Shown here in pieces: positions 53,179-62,261 of a stretch of DNA of 64,000 bases. The notes under the pieces were generated by a model. The model ran no database searches. It saw only the letters and a list, made by a program, of their open reading frames with translations, and was not told the DNA's origin. This DNA is from a virus. Within the stretch, counting starts at the first letter, position 1. Every line of letters begins with the position of its first letter. The translations under genes and the position numbers were made by a program. The DNA is taken from positions 124,001-188,000 of the IMG/VR virus record IMGVR_UViG_3300042691_055965; one strand, given 5' to 3'.

Positions 53179-54375
53179 ATGAAAATATTTGTACAAATTG
53201 CATCTTATCGTGATCCTGAACTTTTACCAACTATTAGGGATTGTATCAATAAGGCAAAATACCCTGAAAATTTAACTTTTGGTATCTGTTGGCAACGTGA
53301 CGAAACAGAAACTTTGGAAGAATTTTTAAATGATTATAGATTTAGAATATTAGATTATCATTGGAGTGAAAGTAAAGGGCTGTGTTGGGCTCGAAGTGAA
53401 ATACAAAAACTTTGGAAAGGGGAAGAATATACTCTACAATTAGATTCACATCATAGGTTTTTGAAAAATTGGGATGAAGAATTAATCGAAATGATGAACA
53501 TGACAGGTTCGAAAAAACCAATAATTTCAACATATGCTGGAATGTATCAACCATCAGACGACAAGTTATTAAATTTTGAACCTTATAAAATGGTGGCATC
53601 TAATTTCACACCAGGTGGTACTATACTTTTTAGACCTCACGCAATCCCAAACTGGGAAACATTGGAAAAACCAATACCTGCAAGATTTGTCAGTGGACAC
53701 TTTTTTTTCACAATTGGTAAACACTGTGAAGAATATAAATATGATCCAAACATATATTTTGCTGGTGATGAAATTAGTCTATCGATTCGTTCATTTACAT
53801 TAGGTTATGATTTATTTCACCCATATAAGACAATTATTTGGCACGAATACACAAGGGAAGGTAGAACAAAACACTGGTCGGATTTCAATGAGGAAAATAA
53901 AAATAAAGGTGTTGTTGAAAAACAATGGTGGGAAATGGATAATGAATCCAAAAGAAGATTGAGACATATGTTGCAAGAAGAAGATAATAATATTGATCTT
54001 GGAATTTATGGGTTAGGAAATGAAAGGACACATAAAGAATACGAAGATTATGCTGGTATAAATTTTAGACTTAAAAAACTTCACCCCGAAACGTTAAAAG
54101 GTACAAATCCACCAATTAATGATACTACAGAATGGTATTTGGAAGAAGAAAAAACATATACCTATACTTTAGAAATACCCAAAACTGAAAATTTTAAATT
54201 CATATATATTGGTATAGAAAATGAAAAAGGTGATGTTTTATACAGACAAGATTTATTAGAATATCAAAATAAATTAGACATAACAATTAAAAGTTTTTCC
54301 AAACCACACAAATGGATTTATTGGGTAAACGATATCGATGGGAATTGGATTAATAGGGTAGATACAAATTTATGA
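53179..54375 (+). CDS. Glycosyltransferase, GlcNAc-transferase-like family (398 aa)
   Basis: The start MKIFVQIASYRDPELLPTIR and YTLQLDSHHRFLKNWDEEL (Asp89-Ser90-His91 as the DxH/DxD-type metal site) match the Pfam GlcNAc family, which includes the Dictyostelium Skp1 hydroxyproline GlcNAc-transferase. FVSGHFFF and HEYTREGR further on also fit. The enzyme would transfer a sugar from a nucleotide sugar. The acceptor is unknown: fibre proteins, DNA or host glycans are all possible. About 100 C-terminal residues form an extra beta domain. It overlaps the second glycosyltransferase gene by ATGA. A 63-nt gap upstream has no clear TATTTATA box. Confidence 0.82.
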   Translation: MKIFVQIASYRDPELLPTIRDCINKAKYPENLTFGICWQRDETETLEEFLNDYRFRILDYHWSESKGLCWARSEIQKLWKGEEYTLQLDSHHRFLKNWDEELIEMMNMTGSKKPIISTYAGMYQPSDDKLLNFEPYKMVASNFTPGGTILFRPHAIPNWETLEKPIPARFVSGHFFFTIGKHCEEYKYDPNIYFAGDEISLSIRSFTLGYDLFHPYKTIIWHEYTREGRTKHWSDFNEENKNKGVVEKQWWEMDNESKRRLRHMLQEEDNNIDLGIYGLGNERTHKEYEDYAGINFRLKKLHPETLKGTNPPINDTTEWYLEEEKTYTYTLEIPKTENFKFIYIGIENEKGDVLYRQDLLEYQNKLDITIKSFSKPHKWIYWVNDIDGNWINRVDTNL

Positions 54376-55169
54376 AAATAGGAGCATTTTATCAGTCAGG
54401 ACACAAGTTAGTTGCGTGTTATAAAGCATTGGAACAATTAAGAAAAGTATATCCTAATATACCTGTTGCTTTATATGAAGACGGTTCTAAAATATTGGAA
54501 CAGGTAGCAAAAAAATTTAATTGTGATTATAAATGGATTGAACAACAAGGGACAAACCACCCTACATCTGGAAGGGTTTTTGTTAAAGAAGGTGGGCAAA
54601 TTGATTGGCTACGAAGAATCTATGATGCTTGTTTGACAACACTAAAAGATGTTGAATGGGTGGTACACTACGAAGACGACGTTTGGTGTAGGTTTGAAAT
54701 AACCAAACCACCAAAATTTGATATTTCAGGAGCCAATGGTCCATTATATACAAATGAATTATATTCATATTTAAAAAATAGATTTGATGTTTACGATGAG
54801 TCAAGACATCATTGGAGTGAAAATGGTTCTTTACAAAGTTACGGTGCCTGTGGTGGTGCTATTTTTAATAGAGAAAAATTTATCTACATATTTGAAAATA
54901 TCGACAAAGTTCCGTGGGATTATATCTATAAATTGGATACCAGACCGATTGAGTGGTGTGATGCAACGCTTTCGTTTTTATTTCAGTATTTTGGATTTAC
55001 TAGTGGGGTATGGGAAGATTGGGCACAATACGATAGTAAAAATATAGGTAATTGGTGGGATAAAAGTGGTTGGTCGGTTCCTATGGAAGAACAACCTAAT
55101 GTTGCTTTTATTCATGCGTATAAACATTATTATTGTTATAAACCTGAAGATATTGAAATAGATTTTTAA
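54372..55169 (+). CDS. Putative GT-A type glycosyltransferase (265 aa)
   Basis: ATGA overlap with the preceding glycosyltransferase gene, so both are probably made together. N-terminal MKIGAFYQSGHKLVACYKAL and ALYEDGSK are compatible with a nucleotide-sugar fold. VVHYEDDVWCRFEI holds Glu101-Asp102-Asp103, a DxD-like metal site. SYGACGGAIFNREKF and IEWCDATLSFLFQYFGF follow, as in acceptor-site regions of GT-A enzymes. I do not assign a specific family. The pairing suggests a two-step glycan built on one target. Confidence 0.7.
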   Translation: MKIGAFYQSGHKLVACYKALEQLRKVYPNIPVALYEDGSKILEQVAKKFNCDYKWIEQQGTNHPTSGRVFVKEGGQIDWLRRIYDACLTTLKDVEWVVHYEDDVWCRFEITKPPKFDISGANGPLYTNELYSYLKNRFDVYDESRHHWSENGSLQSYGACGGAIFNREKFIYIFENIDKVPWDYIYKLDTRPIEWCDATLSFLFQYFGFTSGVWEDWAQYDSKNIGNWWDKSGWSVPMEEQPNVAFIHAYKHYYCYKPEDIEIDF

Positions 55170-55197
55170 AAAAATTTATGCAAATCAGATTTTCAAT

Positions 55198-55205
55198 TAT
55201 TTATA
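55198..55205 (+). promoter_or_regulatory. TATTTATA box before the 542-aa gene
   Basis: TATTTATA 11 nt before the GTG at 55217; it supports that GTG as start codon. Confidence 0.45.
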
Positions 55206-55216
55206 TATAAAAAAGA

Positions 55217-56845
55217 GTGCCAAATTTATTATTTGAAGGTTGTTGTTACGAGGGTTATCAGTATTTCACTGATGAAGCAGCTTGGATTGCAACTGGTGGA
55301 ACCGCGACTACAGGACAAACATATCATTTTTCAGGTGACCCAATAGTTCCCGATGGTTGTTATACTATAGTATCGGCATTCACATCAGGTTTTACATCTG
55401 TATCATTTACAAATTTAGATGGTGTTTATACAACACAAACAGGATGTACCGATTCTTTGTGTTTGACAGGTGTTTGTTGTAGTAATGATGTTTGCATTAA
55501 CATTTCGGTTTCAACATATAGTGCGTATAGCGGTAATTATGTTGTTGCTGGAAGTTATAATTCTTACCCTTATTGGACAGGTGCAACACAACCTGGGTAT
55601 ATTGGGTTCAATGGTACAAATTGGTGTCTTTCTGATTCACTAACCGGAACTTGTATTTTTTATGGGTCGAACCCAACATTATCAACTTGCCCTGATTTAG
55701 ATACTTCAGTTTATAATACAGGAATTTGTCCACCTGTACCAACACCATTCGATCCGTGTGGTGCATTTGATTTTGATGTTTTAGTTGCTTGTGATATACC
55801 AACACCAACTCCAACACCAACACCGACACCAACACCTACACCGACTCCCACACCAAGTCCAACACCTAATTTATGTTCAGGATTTTCTGTGTCAATATCT
55901 TTTAGTGCTACAACACCTACACCAACACCAACACCAACACCTACACCAACGCCTACGGTTTATCCTTATCCAATAACTGGACAAAGTGTGACTTTTGTTA
56001 TTGACGAAGGTTATTTTAATTGTGTTTCAATAAAACAATTACAGGATTGTGATAATGGTGAAACATATTTAGTTGCCGATCCTTTAATTTTCCAATTATC
56101 GGCAATAACCACAGGCACTACGTTCTTGGGCGCTATAAATGGAGAATTCAAGTGTGTAACATATGTGGGTGATGTTTTGGGAAGTCCATCCGATTTGTTA
56201 ACATTTATATCACTTACATACAGTGGGGATTGTAGTTCATGTATCGCGCCAACACCAACTCCAACACCTACACCAAGCCCAACACCAACACCGACACCTA
56301 CACCGACACCTACACCGACACCAACATATAGTGCGAACACATCATTCGTGTTTACATCTTGTACATCAAATTCGATGATAATTCAAAGTTTGATTCCACC
56401 TACTAACATTTCTGTTGGTAACGTTGTAAAAAATAGTTCAGGAAATTGTTTCACTTATATTGGTTATTTTGTGAATTATACTCCACCATCTGGGTTTATT
56501 TGGTCGACTATAAATTCATTTACGGGTGTTACTGCAACAACTTACACGACTTGTTTAGAGTGTTTGACACCAACACCAACACCTACACCATTATTCAATA
56601 CATATAACGGTAAAGGTGAATTCGGAGTATCGTGTCCTGTTTGTGAATTGACAAATGGTGGTACAAATGTGACTTTCTATAGGTCTTATAGTACTTTATC
56701 TTTACAGACAGGGGATTATATTTATGAAGATACTGCACTTACCATACCTGTAATATTATCATACATTAAGTACGGTGGTAAAATATACAGTGTTGATAGT
56801 AATGGTATGATAACAGAATTTTGTATAGTAAACGGTAATTGTTAA
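55217..56845 (+). CDS. Multi-domain adhesin-like protein with four Pro-Thr linkers (542 aa, GTG start)
   Basis: Small Cys-rich beta modules are joined by four Pro-Thr linkers (residues about 195-217, 234-247, 345-370, 452-458). Modules share a C-(Y/F/V)-T-(Y/I)-x-G-type strand and a C-x-x-C(L/I) end, e.g. [12 protein letters not shown] and YTTCLECL before a linker. The C-terminal domain ([30 protein letters not shown]) matches that of the adhesin at 47760. The segment with SYPYW and NGTNWCLS resembles part of the protein at 57696. It has no ATG nearby; GTG follows the TATTTATA box. Probably a distal tail/fibre protein. Confidence 0.75.
   Translation: MPNLLFEGCCYEGYQYFTDEAAWIATGGTATTGQTYHFSGDPIVPDGCYTIVSAFTSGFTSVSFTNLDGVYTTQTGCTDSLCLTGVCCSNDVCINISVSTYSAYSGNYVVAGSYNSYPYWTGATQPGYIGFNGTNWCLSDSLTGTCIFYGSNPTLSTCPDLDTSVYNTGICPPVPTPFDPCGAFDFDVLVACDIPTPTPTPTPTPTPTPTPTPSPTPNLCSGFSVSISFSATTPTPTPTPTPTPTPTVYPYPITGQSVTFVIDEGYFNCVSIKQLQDCDNGETYLVADPLIFQLSAITTGTTFLGAINGEFKCVTYVGDVLGSPSDLLTFISLTYSGDCSSCIAPTPTPTPTPSPTPTPTPTPTPTPTPTYSANTSFVFTSCTSNSMIIQSLIPPTNISVGNVVKNSSGNCFTYIGYFVNYTPPSGFIWSTINSFTGVTATTYTTCLECLTPTPTPTPLFNTYNGKGEFGVSCPVCELTNGGTNVTFYRSYSTLSLQTGDYIYEDTALTIPVILSYIKYGGKIYSVDSNGMITEFCIVNGNC
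55799..55867 (+). repeat. Pro-Thr codon repeat 1 in the 542-aa gene
   Basis: 23 residues of alternating Pro and Thr, with Ser at one position. Confidence 0.9.
55916..55957 (+). repeat. Pro-Thr codon repeat 2 in the 542-aa gene
   Basis: 14 residues of alternating Pro and Thr. Confidence 0.9.
56249..56326 (+). repeat. Pro-Thr codon repeat 3 in the 542-aa gene
   Basis: 26 residues of alternating Pro and Thr, with Ser at one position; near-identical 6- and 12-nt units. Confidence 0.9.
56570..56590 (+). repeat. Pro-Thr codon repeat 4 in the 542-aa gene
   Basis: Seven residues of alternating Pro and Thr just before the C-terminal domain. Confidence 0.8.
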
Positions 56846-56846
56846 T

Positions 56847-57146
56847 ATGGCGACATTTGTTACAGTAAACACAGCAACAGGACAGTTCCCAATAAATGTT
56901 TGGGTTTGTAATGATTGTACCACGGGGGCTACAAATATTTGTCAATACATAGACACAATTGATAATGTTGGTGAAATTCCGTTCACATTTCAACTACCAA
57001 CAATTTATGAAACAGCACTTTCATATTCCATCAAATTTATTGACAGTTTAGGATGTGAAGTGTGTGATGCTTATTCGACTTATAAACAATTCCAAGATGG
57101 TGATCCATTTATTTTCATGGACGGCACAACTTATGAATTTCAATAA
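56847..57146 (+). CDS. Small adhesin-cassette protein with FxFQ-like end, copy 2 (99 aa)
   Basis: Starts 1 nt after the adhesin-like gene. The plan matches the 94-aa protein at 50767: VWVCNDCTTGATNICQYI, then YSIKFIDSLGCEVCDAY, KQFQDGDPFIFMDGTTYEFQ. It is followed by an IHIV-x-x-ND gene as in copy 1. Cysteines at similar positions suggest a disulfide- or metal-stabilised small domain. Function unknown. Confidence 0.7.
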   Translation: MATFVTVNTATGQFPINVWVCNDCTTGATNICQYIDTIDNVGEIPFTFQLPTIYETALSYSIKFIDSLGCEVCDAYSTYKQFQDGDPFIFMDGTTYEFQ

Positions 57147-57166
57147 ACATTATATATATTAATTAA

Positions 57167-57694
57167 ATGGCAAGATTAACAGATAAAACAACAGCAACTG
57201 CAGTAACCCAAAGTAGTTTAATTCACATTGTGAATACTAATGATGTTACACAAAATAGTGCGGGTTCATCGTATAGAGCCGATTTAGGACAAGTAGCAAA
57301 TGCGATTGGCGGGTATCAATATTATAGTGCCGTAACAATTACATCTTCAGATATATTAACTTCTAATTCAGTTCCTTTTGAAATATTACCTAATCCTGGT
57401 GCTAATAGTTACTATGATGCTAAATTTATTATGGAATATACGTATAATACAACAGGATACGTTTCGGGTGCTGAAAGTGTTATTTCAGACGGAGTAAATA
57501 GTGTTTATGCTTTGGGTGATTTGGCAAATTTTGTTACAGATACCGTAAATATCGTGCAAAGTATTGAAACCTTACAACCCGCAAAAATGCAACCAAACAA
57601 TCCTTTGTATTTCTTCACAGAAGTCGCGGATCCAACTACAGGTGATGGTGAAATACTACTTAAAATTTGGTATACAATAAGAACATTCGGATAA
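57167..57694 (+). CDS. Fibre-type protein with IHIVxxND N-terminus, copy 2 (175 aa)
   Basis: N-terminus MARLTDKTTATAVTQSSLIH continues with IVNTNDVTQNSAGSSYRADL, homologous to the first 45 residues of the 337-aa protein at 51080. The rest is different and shorter: a beta domain with FEILPNPGANSYYDAKFIME and a C-terminal EILLKIWYTIRTFG, which looks like a compact fibre head domain. The shared N-terminus is probably the site of attachment to the tail. Confidence 0.65.
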   Translation: MARLTDKTTATAVTQSSLIHIVNTNDVTQNSAGSSYRADLGQVANAIGGYQYYSAVTITSSDILTSNSVPFEILPNPGANSYYDAKFIMEYTYNTTGYVSGAESVISDGVNSVYALGDLANFVTDTVNIVQSIETLQPAKMQPNNPLYFFTEVADPTTGDGEILLKIWYTIRTFG

Positions 57695-57695
57695 T

Positions 57696-59345
57696 ATGGC
57701 AGGATATACTGGAAATACTTGTGATATTTTAACCATCTTCCCAATGGGTTTGATTTGTAGTTCAACAAATGCGTATACTCCATTTACAAATGATGGTGCG
57801 ATAACATTGTATATTACAGGAGGTACACCACCGTATACAATAAATTGGAGTAATGGTGCTCATTCACAAAATTTAACAAACTTACAATCAGGAAATTACA
57901 CTGCCACGGTAATTGATTACTATGGGGATTTTACAGCAACAACTACTTGTAATGTTGGATTTGATACTTTTTATTTAGAAAAATTCACAAATTGTTTGGA
58001 TTCAAACAATCAAATTTATTTTTTAGCAAATATTAATAATCAATACCAAGTTGATAAAGTTTATTCTTTAAGTTCACAACTTGGATGTTGGATTAGTGAA
58101 GGTTTACTTTTATATAGTGCTGAAACATATAGTAATTTTACAGCAACAACGGTTTCGGGACCTTTTGATACTTGTCCTGAATGTTTACCAACAGTACCTG
58201 TGATTTTTAATACTTCTGGATTGTGTTTGACACTAACATCTTTTAATGTTGTAACACAAACACAATATTATTCAGGAGGTACAATCAATGGATATCCGTC
58301 ATGGACATCCAACACATCGAATGAAGTTATTTATTTTGATAACACACAATCTAAATGGAAAGTTTCTGGATGGACGGGTGGAGGTATCCCACAACTTCAA
58401 TCAATACAAAGTCCACCAATCGGAGCTTGGACTGTAGTAGGGTTACCACAGTTATTGGCAGGTAATACTGCGGTTGCCGTAACACAAGGGGATTGTCAAG
58501 CAGTAATTGTTGCAAATATCAGTAGTACACCACCAAGTTGTGAAGGTGCAACCGATGGTTATATAAATGTAACATCGGTTATTGGCGGTACACCACCATA
58601 TACATATTCATTAGTGAATGATCAAAATTTTTATCAAATATCAAATATATTCAATGGTTTGTCAGAAGGTGGTTATACAGTATATGTTCAAGACGTTTTT
58701 GGAAATATCACTATAAGTCAAGTTAATTTGAATTCTTTAGTTAGCCCAACATTATATACGTTGAATTTAGTTGTGCAACAAGTAAATCTTGGTAACAACT
58801 CGACAACAAACCAAACTAGAAATTGGACTTACCAAGTTACAGTATCACCAGCACTTCCAATAGGTAAACAGATCAATTTTGATATAACACACGTATCAAC
58901 ATCAATTTATGGAACAACCAACAATGGTTCACCTGTATTATCTTATACCCAATCAACAGGAACTACAGGTGGTGGACAATACTTAACAAGTACAACACCA
59001 ACAACCACTTCTACTTCAGCAACAACTGTTGCATGTACCACATTAAATAATTACACACAACACGTAACAACTACAACCATAAGACAATATAACGCAAGGA
59101 TAACAGGTACATTTGGAACGGATAGTGTTTTTGGTAACGTCACACAAAGTGTAACTGTTATAAATGGTGGAACACCATGTGCAGTATTCGGTAATATTAA
59201 TGATAGTGTTTCAATAACAAATATACAATTGGTAAACCAAGCACCGTGTGAATTGGTGAACACAACCGTTCAACCCGTGTCTTTCGGTGTTTCTAAAACG
59301 GGAACACCTGGAATAGTTGGAAGTAATGTAAATGTGAGTGGATAA
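57696..59345 (+). CDS. SprB-repeat tail protein (549 aa)
   Basis: Starts 1 nt after the preceding stop codon. Two SprB-type units: residues about 34-75 (ITGGTPPYTINWSNGAHSQN; LQSGNYTATVIDYYG) and about 284-345 (VIGGTPPYTYSLVNDQNFYQ; LSEGGYTVYVQDVFGN). Between them, NGYPSWTSNTSNEVIYFD resembles a module of the 542-aa protein. The last 200 residues are Thr/Asn-rich, with runs such as TSTTPTTTSTSATTVACTT. Probably a distal tail adhesin; ligand unknown. Confidence 0.72.
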   Translation: MAGYTGNTCDILTIFPMGLICSSTNAYTPFTNDGAITLYITGGTPPYTINWSNGAHSQNLTNLQSGNYTATVIDYYGDFTATTTCNVGFDTFYLEKFTNCLDSNNQIYFLANINNQYQVDKVYSLSSQLGCWISEGLLLYSAETYSNFTATTVSGPFDTCPECLPTVPVIFNTSGLCLTLTSFNVVTQTQYYSGGTINGYPSWTSNTSNEVIYFDNTQSKWKVSGWTGGGIPQLQSIQSPPIGAWTVVGLPQLLAGNTAVAVTQGDCQAVIVANISSTPPSCEGATDGYINVTSVIGGTPPYTYSLVNDQNFYQISNIFNGLSEGGYTVYVQDVFGNITISQVNLNSLVSPTLYTLNLVVQQVNLGNNSTTNQTRNWTYQVTVSPALPIGKQINFDITHVSTSIYGTTNNGSPVLSYTQSTGTTGGGQYLTSTTPTTTSTSATTVACTTLNNYTQHVTTTTIRQYNARITGTFGTDSVFGNVTQSVTVINGGTPCAVFGNINDSVSITNIQLVNQAPCELVNTTVQPVSFGVSKTGTPGIVGSNVNVSG

Positions 59346-59359
59346 AATAAGATAAAAAG

Positions 59360-59367
59360 TATTTATA
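59360..59367 (+). promoter_or_regulatory. TATTTATA box before the 733-aa gene
   Basis: TATTTATA 4 nt before the ATG at 59372. Confidence 0.45.
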
Positions 59368-59371
59368 AAAT

Positions 59372-61573
59372 ATGTCATACATAATCAAAACAACAAGTGG
59401 TTTAATAAATACAATTCTAACAGACGCTGCTAGGAAAAAAATATCGCAAGGAAACTTTAAGATTTCTTATTTTCAAGTAGGTGATAGTGAAGTGTGTTAT
59501 GATTGTATTACAGGATTGAAACCAACCAATCTAAATGTTTTGATGCCACAATATAACGCACAAAACACAACACCGGCACCTGAAAGTAATCGTTTACAAG
59601 TAAAGTATCCACTTTACGTAGACTCTACATCAGGAAGTACTTACGGTATACCTTTTGATTCATCATTTGTTGATAACATCTATAATACTGCAGCACCAAG
59701 AGGATTTTTTAGTGGTAATGGTTTGACTTACAGTGCGTACACATCATCGGCATATACAATTACACCTAATTTTATTGTTGATAACACAACTTTAAATTCA
59801 GGGACTACTTTAGTATTGTCTGCTAACACTTTAGATGTTACCGTTTCAGGAACAGTAACTCCTGGTATGATATTAAATTTATTTACAAATAATTCTGTCA
59901 CACCATTAAGTGGAAACGCACCATTATTTACTTATGTTGTTGTTGGAATAACTGGTGATACCTATTCGGCAAACACAGTTACAGTTGAAGTTGATAGACA
60001 ATTACCTGACTTTTTGAATATGGGTTACACAGGAAATTCTATTGCCATTTTCTACCCATCTGGAATGACTGCTCTTTATGATTCCGTGACACCTGCACCT
60101 TATTGGGCTACAAATGTAATTAATTTCGAAACAAATTGTGACGTATCACAAGCTGACGTTAAAATATGGAATATGAACATTCCATGGACTGAATCGCCAG
60201 CTGGTTTATTTGTCAGTCAAAATTTGGATTACAATTCGTTCAAATCTACAGGATATACGGGTTCTAAAGAATATTTTGGTTACAATAGTGATACAGGACA
60301 AGTGGATACTGGAGGTGTTTATTTTGTGAACTCTCTTGGACAAAAAATAACGTTAAATCCATCAGATTCAAAGGCAGTTGCAATATTACACTATACAAAC
60401 CAAGCTATTGATAATTTTTATGGTGAAAAGTTCGCTCAACAAGAATATGATTCATCAAATCCGGGTGGAACAGGACAAGCAAGAAACTTTAAAATAAGTA
60501 TTCCTTGGTTGATGTGGCATAAAAATTCAAATGGCACAATTGGAGAAGAATTTTTTACTGATCCAAGTGGGTTTACTTCAATTGACTTATTTCAAGTTTA
60601 TTATATCAAATCTAAAAAAGATGCGGAATTCAACAACCCTGGTATTAGATATTACTATCTTTGGGATACACATGCTAACATCGATGGATACCCAAACAGA
60701 GTTGGTAAAGTTTTCCCTGACTTGAAAATGGTAATTTTTGATGATGATGAAATTGTTGCAGCAATGTCATATAAATCAAACAGAAGTTGGACATTACCAG
60801 CACCTAAAATAGGTACAATAATTCCAAATGCTTGTGAAGGTGTTCTTGGATTAGATGAGGGTTTATTAAGTGCTAACACACAAACCGCATTCGTTACGTA
60901 TAGATTTAATAATAGTGCTTTTACAAATTCATTACATTGTAATTATTACACTAATATTTCACCACAGTTAGTTGATCCTATTCAAACAACCTACAATATA
61001 TTTTTAAAATTTGGAAACGAATTTCCGTTTTTAGTTTCGGACGTTAGTACTATACCAACTGGATATACCGCAAATGAAATGAAAGTATTGGTACAAAAAG
61101 TGGCATCAGGTACAACAAGACCTAATCCTACACAATGGAAAGAAATTGATGTAATGTCACAACTATCGGCAACTACTAGTAACAATTTTTTAACACTATC
61201 AGGTTTGACAGGAGCAACTATACAAATTACCAAAGATATGTATGATACTGCACCAACATACAACTTGAATAACTATATTGATTTACCAACAGCGGCATTA
61301 AGTGGAATTACTCTTAATTTTGGGGGTGAATACTTTTTCTACGGTTCAATTCAAACGGATATTCAAGCAACAATATATGTGATGAATTATCTATGTAATT
61401 TGGGACAAACACAGTTTTTAAGTTCAACCAATCCGACTTGGGATGGGACACCACCGTACATCACTGAAGTTGCTCTTTACAATGAAAATAAAGAACTTAT
61501 GGTTATTTCAAAGATACAATCCCCTGAAAAAAGACAGGGAATCCAACAGTATCCAGTTAAACTTGATTTTTAA
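59372..61573 (+). CDS. Tail/baseplate structural protein with collar-fibre-like ends (733 aa)
   Basis: The N-terminus (GLINTILTDAARKKISQGNF, then ISYFQVGDSEVCYDC) is the type seen at the start of phage tail-collar or fibre-connector proteins: a helix followed by a strand ending in VGD. The C-terminus YITEVALYNENKELMVISKI plus SPEKRQGIQQYPVKLDF is a conserved closing module of such proteins. In between lies a long beta region with SIPWLMWHKNS and IRYYYLWDTHANIDGYPNRV. It is the last structural gene before RuvC. The exact T4 equivalent is uncertain. Confidence 0.65.
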   Translation: MSYIIKTTSGLINTILTDAARKKISQGNFKISYFQVGDSEVCYDCITGLKPTNLNVLMPQYNAQNTTPAPESNRLQVKYPLYVDSTSGSTYGIPFDSSFVDNIYNTAAPRGFFSGNGLTYSAYTSSAYTITPNFIVDNTTLNSGTTLVLSANTLDVTVSGTVTPGMILNLFTNNSVTPLSGNAPLFTYVVVGITGDTYSANTVTVEVDRQLPDFLNMGYTGNSIAIFYPSGMTALYDSVTPAPYWATNVINFETNCDVSQADVKIWNMNIPWTESPAGLFVSQNLDYNSFKSTGYTGSKEYFGYNSDTGQVDTGGVYFVNSLGQKITLNPSDSKAVAILHYTNQAIDNFYGEKFAQQEYDSSNPGGTGQARNFKISIPWLMWHKNSNGTIGEEFFTDPSGFTSIDLFQVYYIKSKKDAEFNNPGIRYYYLWDTHANIDGYPNRVGKVFPDLKMVIFDDDEIVAAMSYKSNRSWTLPAPKIGTIIPNACEGVLGLDEGLLSANTQTAFVTYRFNNSAFTNSLHCNYYTNISPQLVDPIQTTYNIFLKFGNEFPFLVSDVSTIPTGYTANEMKVLVQKVASGTTRPNPTQWKEIDVMSQLSATTSNNFLTLSGLTGATIQITKDMYDTAPTYNLNNYIDLPTAALSGITLNFGGEYFFYGSIQTDIQATIYVMNYLCNLGQTQFLSSTNPTWDGTPPYITEVALYNENKELMVISKIQSPEKRQGIQQYPVKLDF

Positions 61574-61578
61574 TCATT

Positions 61579-62184
61579 ATGGCAGAAAAAACCGATTTGA
61601 AGAATTCACCAAAAGTGTTAGGTCTTGATATTTCGACTAAAACTATAGGATGGTCTTTATTTGAAATTCAAACACAAGATTTATTAGAATTAACACACTT
61701 TTCACCTGTAATCAAACCTAAACCTGAAGATAAAATTGAAGAACTTATATTGAAAGTTCATGCCTTTGAGGAAAAATTACAAGGTTATAAAAATCTTGGT
61801 ATTACAAAAGTGATTATAGAAGAACCATTATTAAATTCAAACAATATTTGGACAGTCGGAACATTGTTAAGATACAATTCAATGATTACCAAATCAATTT
61901 ATGATATTTTAGGGATTGTACCTAACTACATTTCTACATACAATTCAAGAAAGTTTGCTTGGCCTGATTTGGTACAAGAAAACGATAAAGGTAAAAGAGT
62001 TTTGTTTGGTGGGTTACCAAAAGATATCGACAAAAAAGAAATTGTTTGGAAAAAAGTATCAGACAAGGAGCCACAAATTACTTGGTTATATACAAAAAAT
62101 AACACACTGAAAAAAGAATGTTTCGACATGGCAGATTCTTATACTTGTGTTTTGGGGTATATGAAACAAGAAAAAATTTGGTAA
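61579..62184 (+). CDS. RuvC-like Holliday junction resolvase
   Basis: A 201-aa RNase H-fold nuclease. LGLDISTKTIGWSLFE places catalytic Asp17 on the first strand, VIIEEPLL gives Glu81/Glu82, and CFDMADSYTCVL gives Asp183/Asp186, so the four-acid RuvC set is complete. It would cut branched DNA before packaging and in recombination. T4 uses endonuclease VII (gp49) for this, so this is a different solution. It starts 5 nt after the 733-aa gene and so may be transcribed with late genes, fitting a role in maturation. Confidence 0.85.
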   Translation: MAEKTDLKNSPKVLGLDISTKTIGWSLFEIQTQDLLELTHFSPVIKPKPEDKIEELILKVHAFEEKLQGYKNLGITKVIIEEPLLNSNNIWTVGTLLRYNSMITKSIYDILGIVPNYISTYNSRKFAWPDLVQENDKGKRVLFGGLPKDIDKKEIVWKKVSDKEPQITWLYTKNNTLKKECFDMADSYTCVLGYMKQEKIW

Positions 62185-62233
62185 TATCATCATAATAAAC
62201 GATAACTAAAAATATCGTATAAATCCCCGATAA

Positions 62234-62261
62234 TTGACATTTCATTCATAATTCTTATTTT
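62234..62261 (+). promoter_or_regulatory. Sigma70-like promoter candidate for the primase gene
   Basis: TTGACA, a 16-nt spacer, then TATTTT, 6 nt before the primase ATG. Same -35 and spacer length as the SSB promoter. The -10 is weak and the leader would be very short. Confidence 0.35.

Noticed and set aside
56011-56340. 109-aa minus-strand frame with Gly-Val repeats
   Set aside because: Antisense shadow of the Pro-Thr tract of the 542-aa protein.
62199-62218. Inverted repeat ACGATA / TATCGT between RuvC and primase genes
   Set aside because: Six-bp stem, not followed by T residues; below what I would call a terminator or operator without comparison to relatives.
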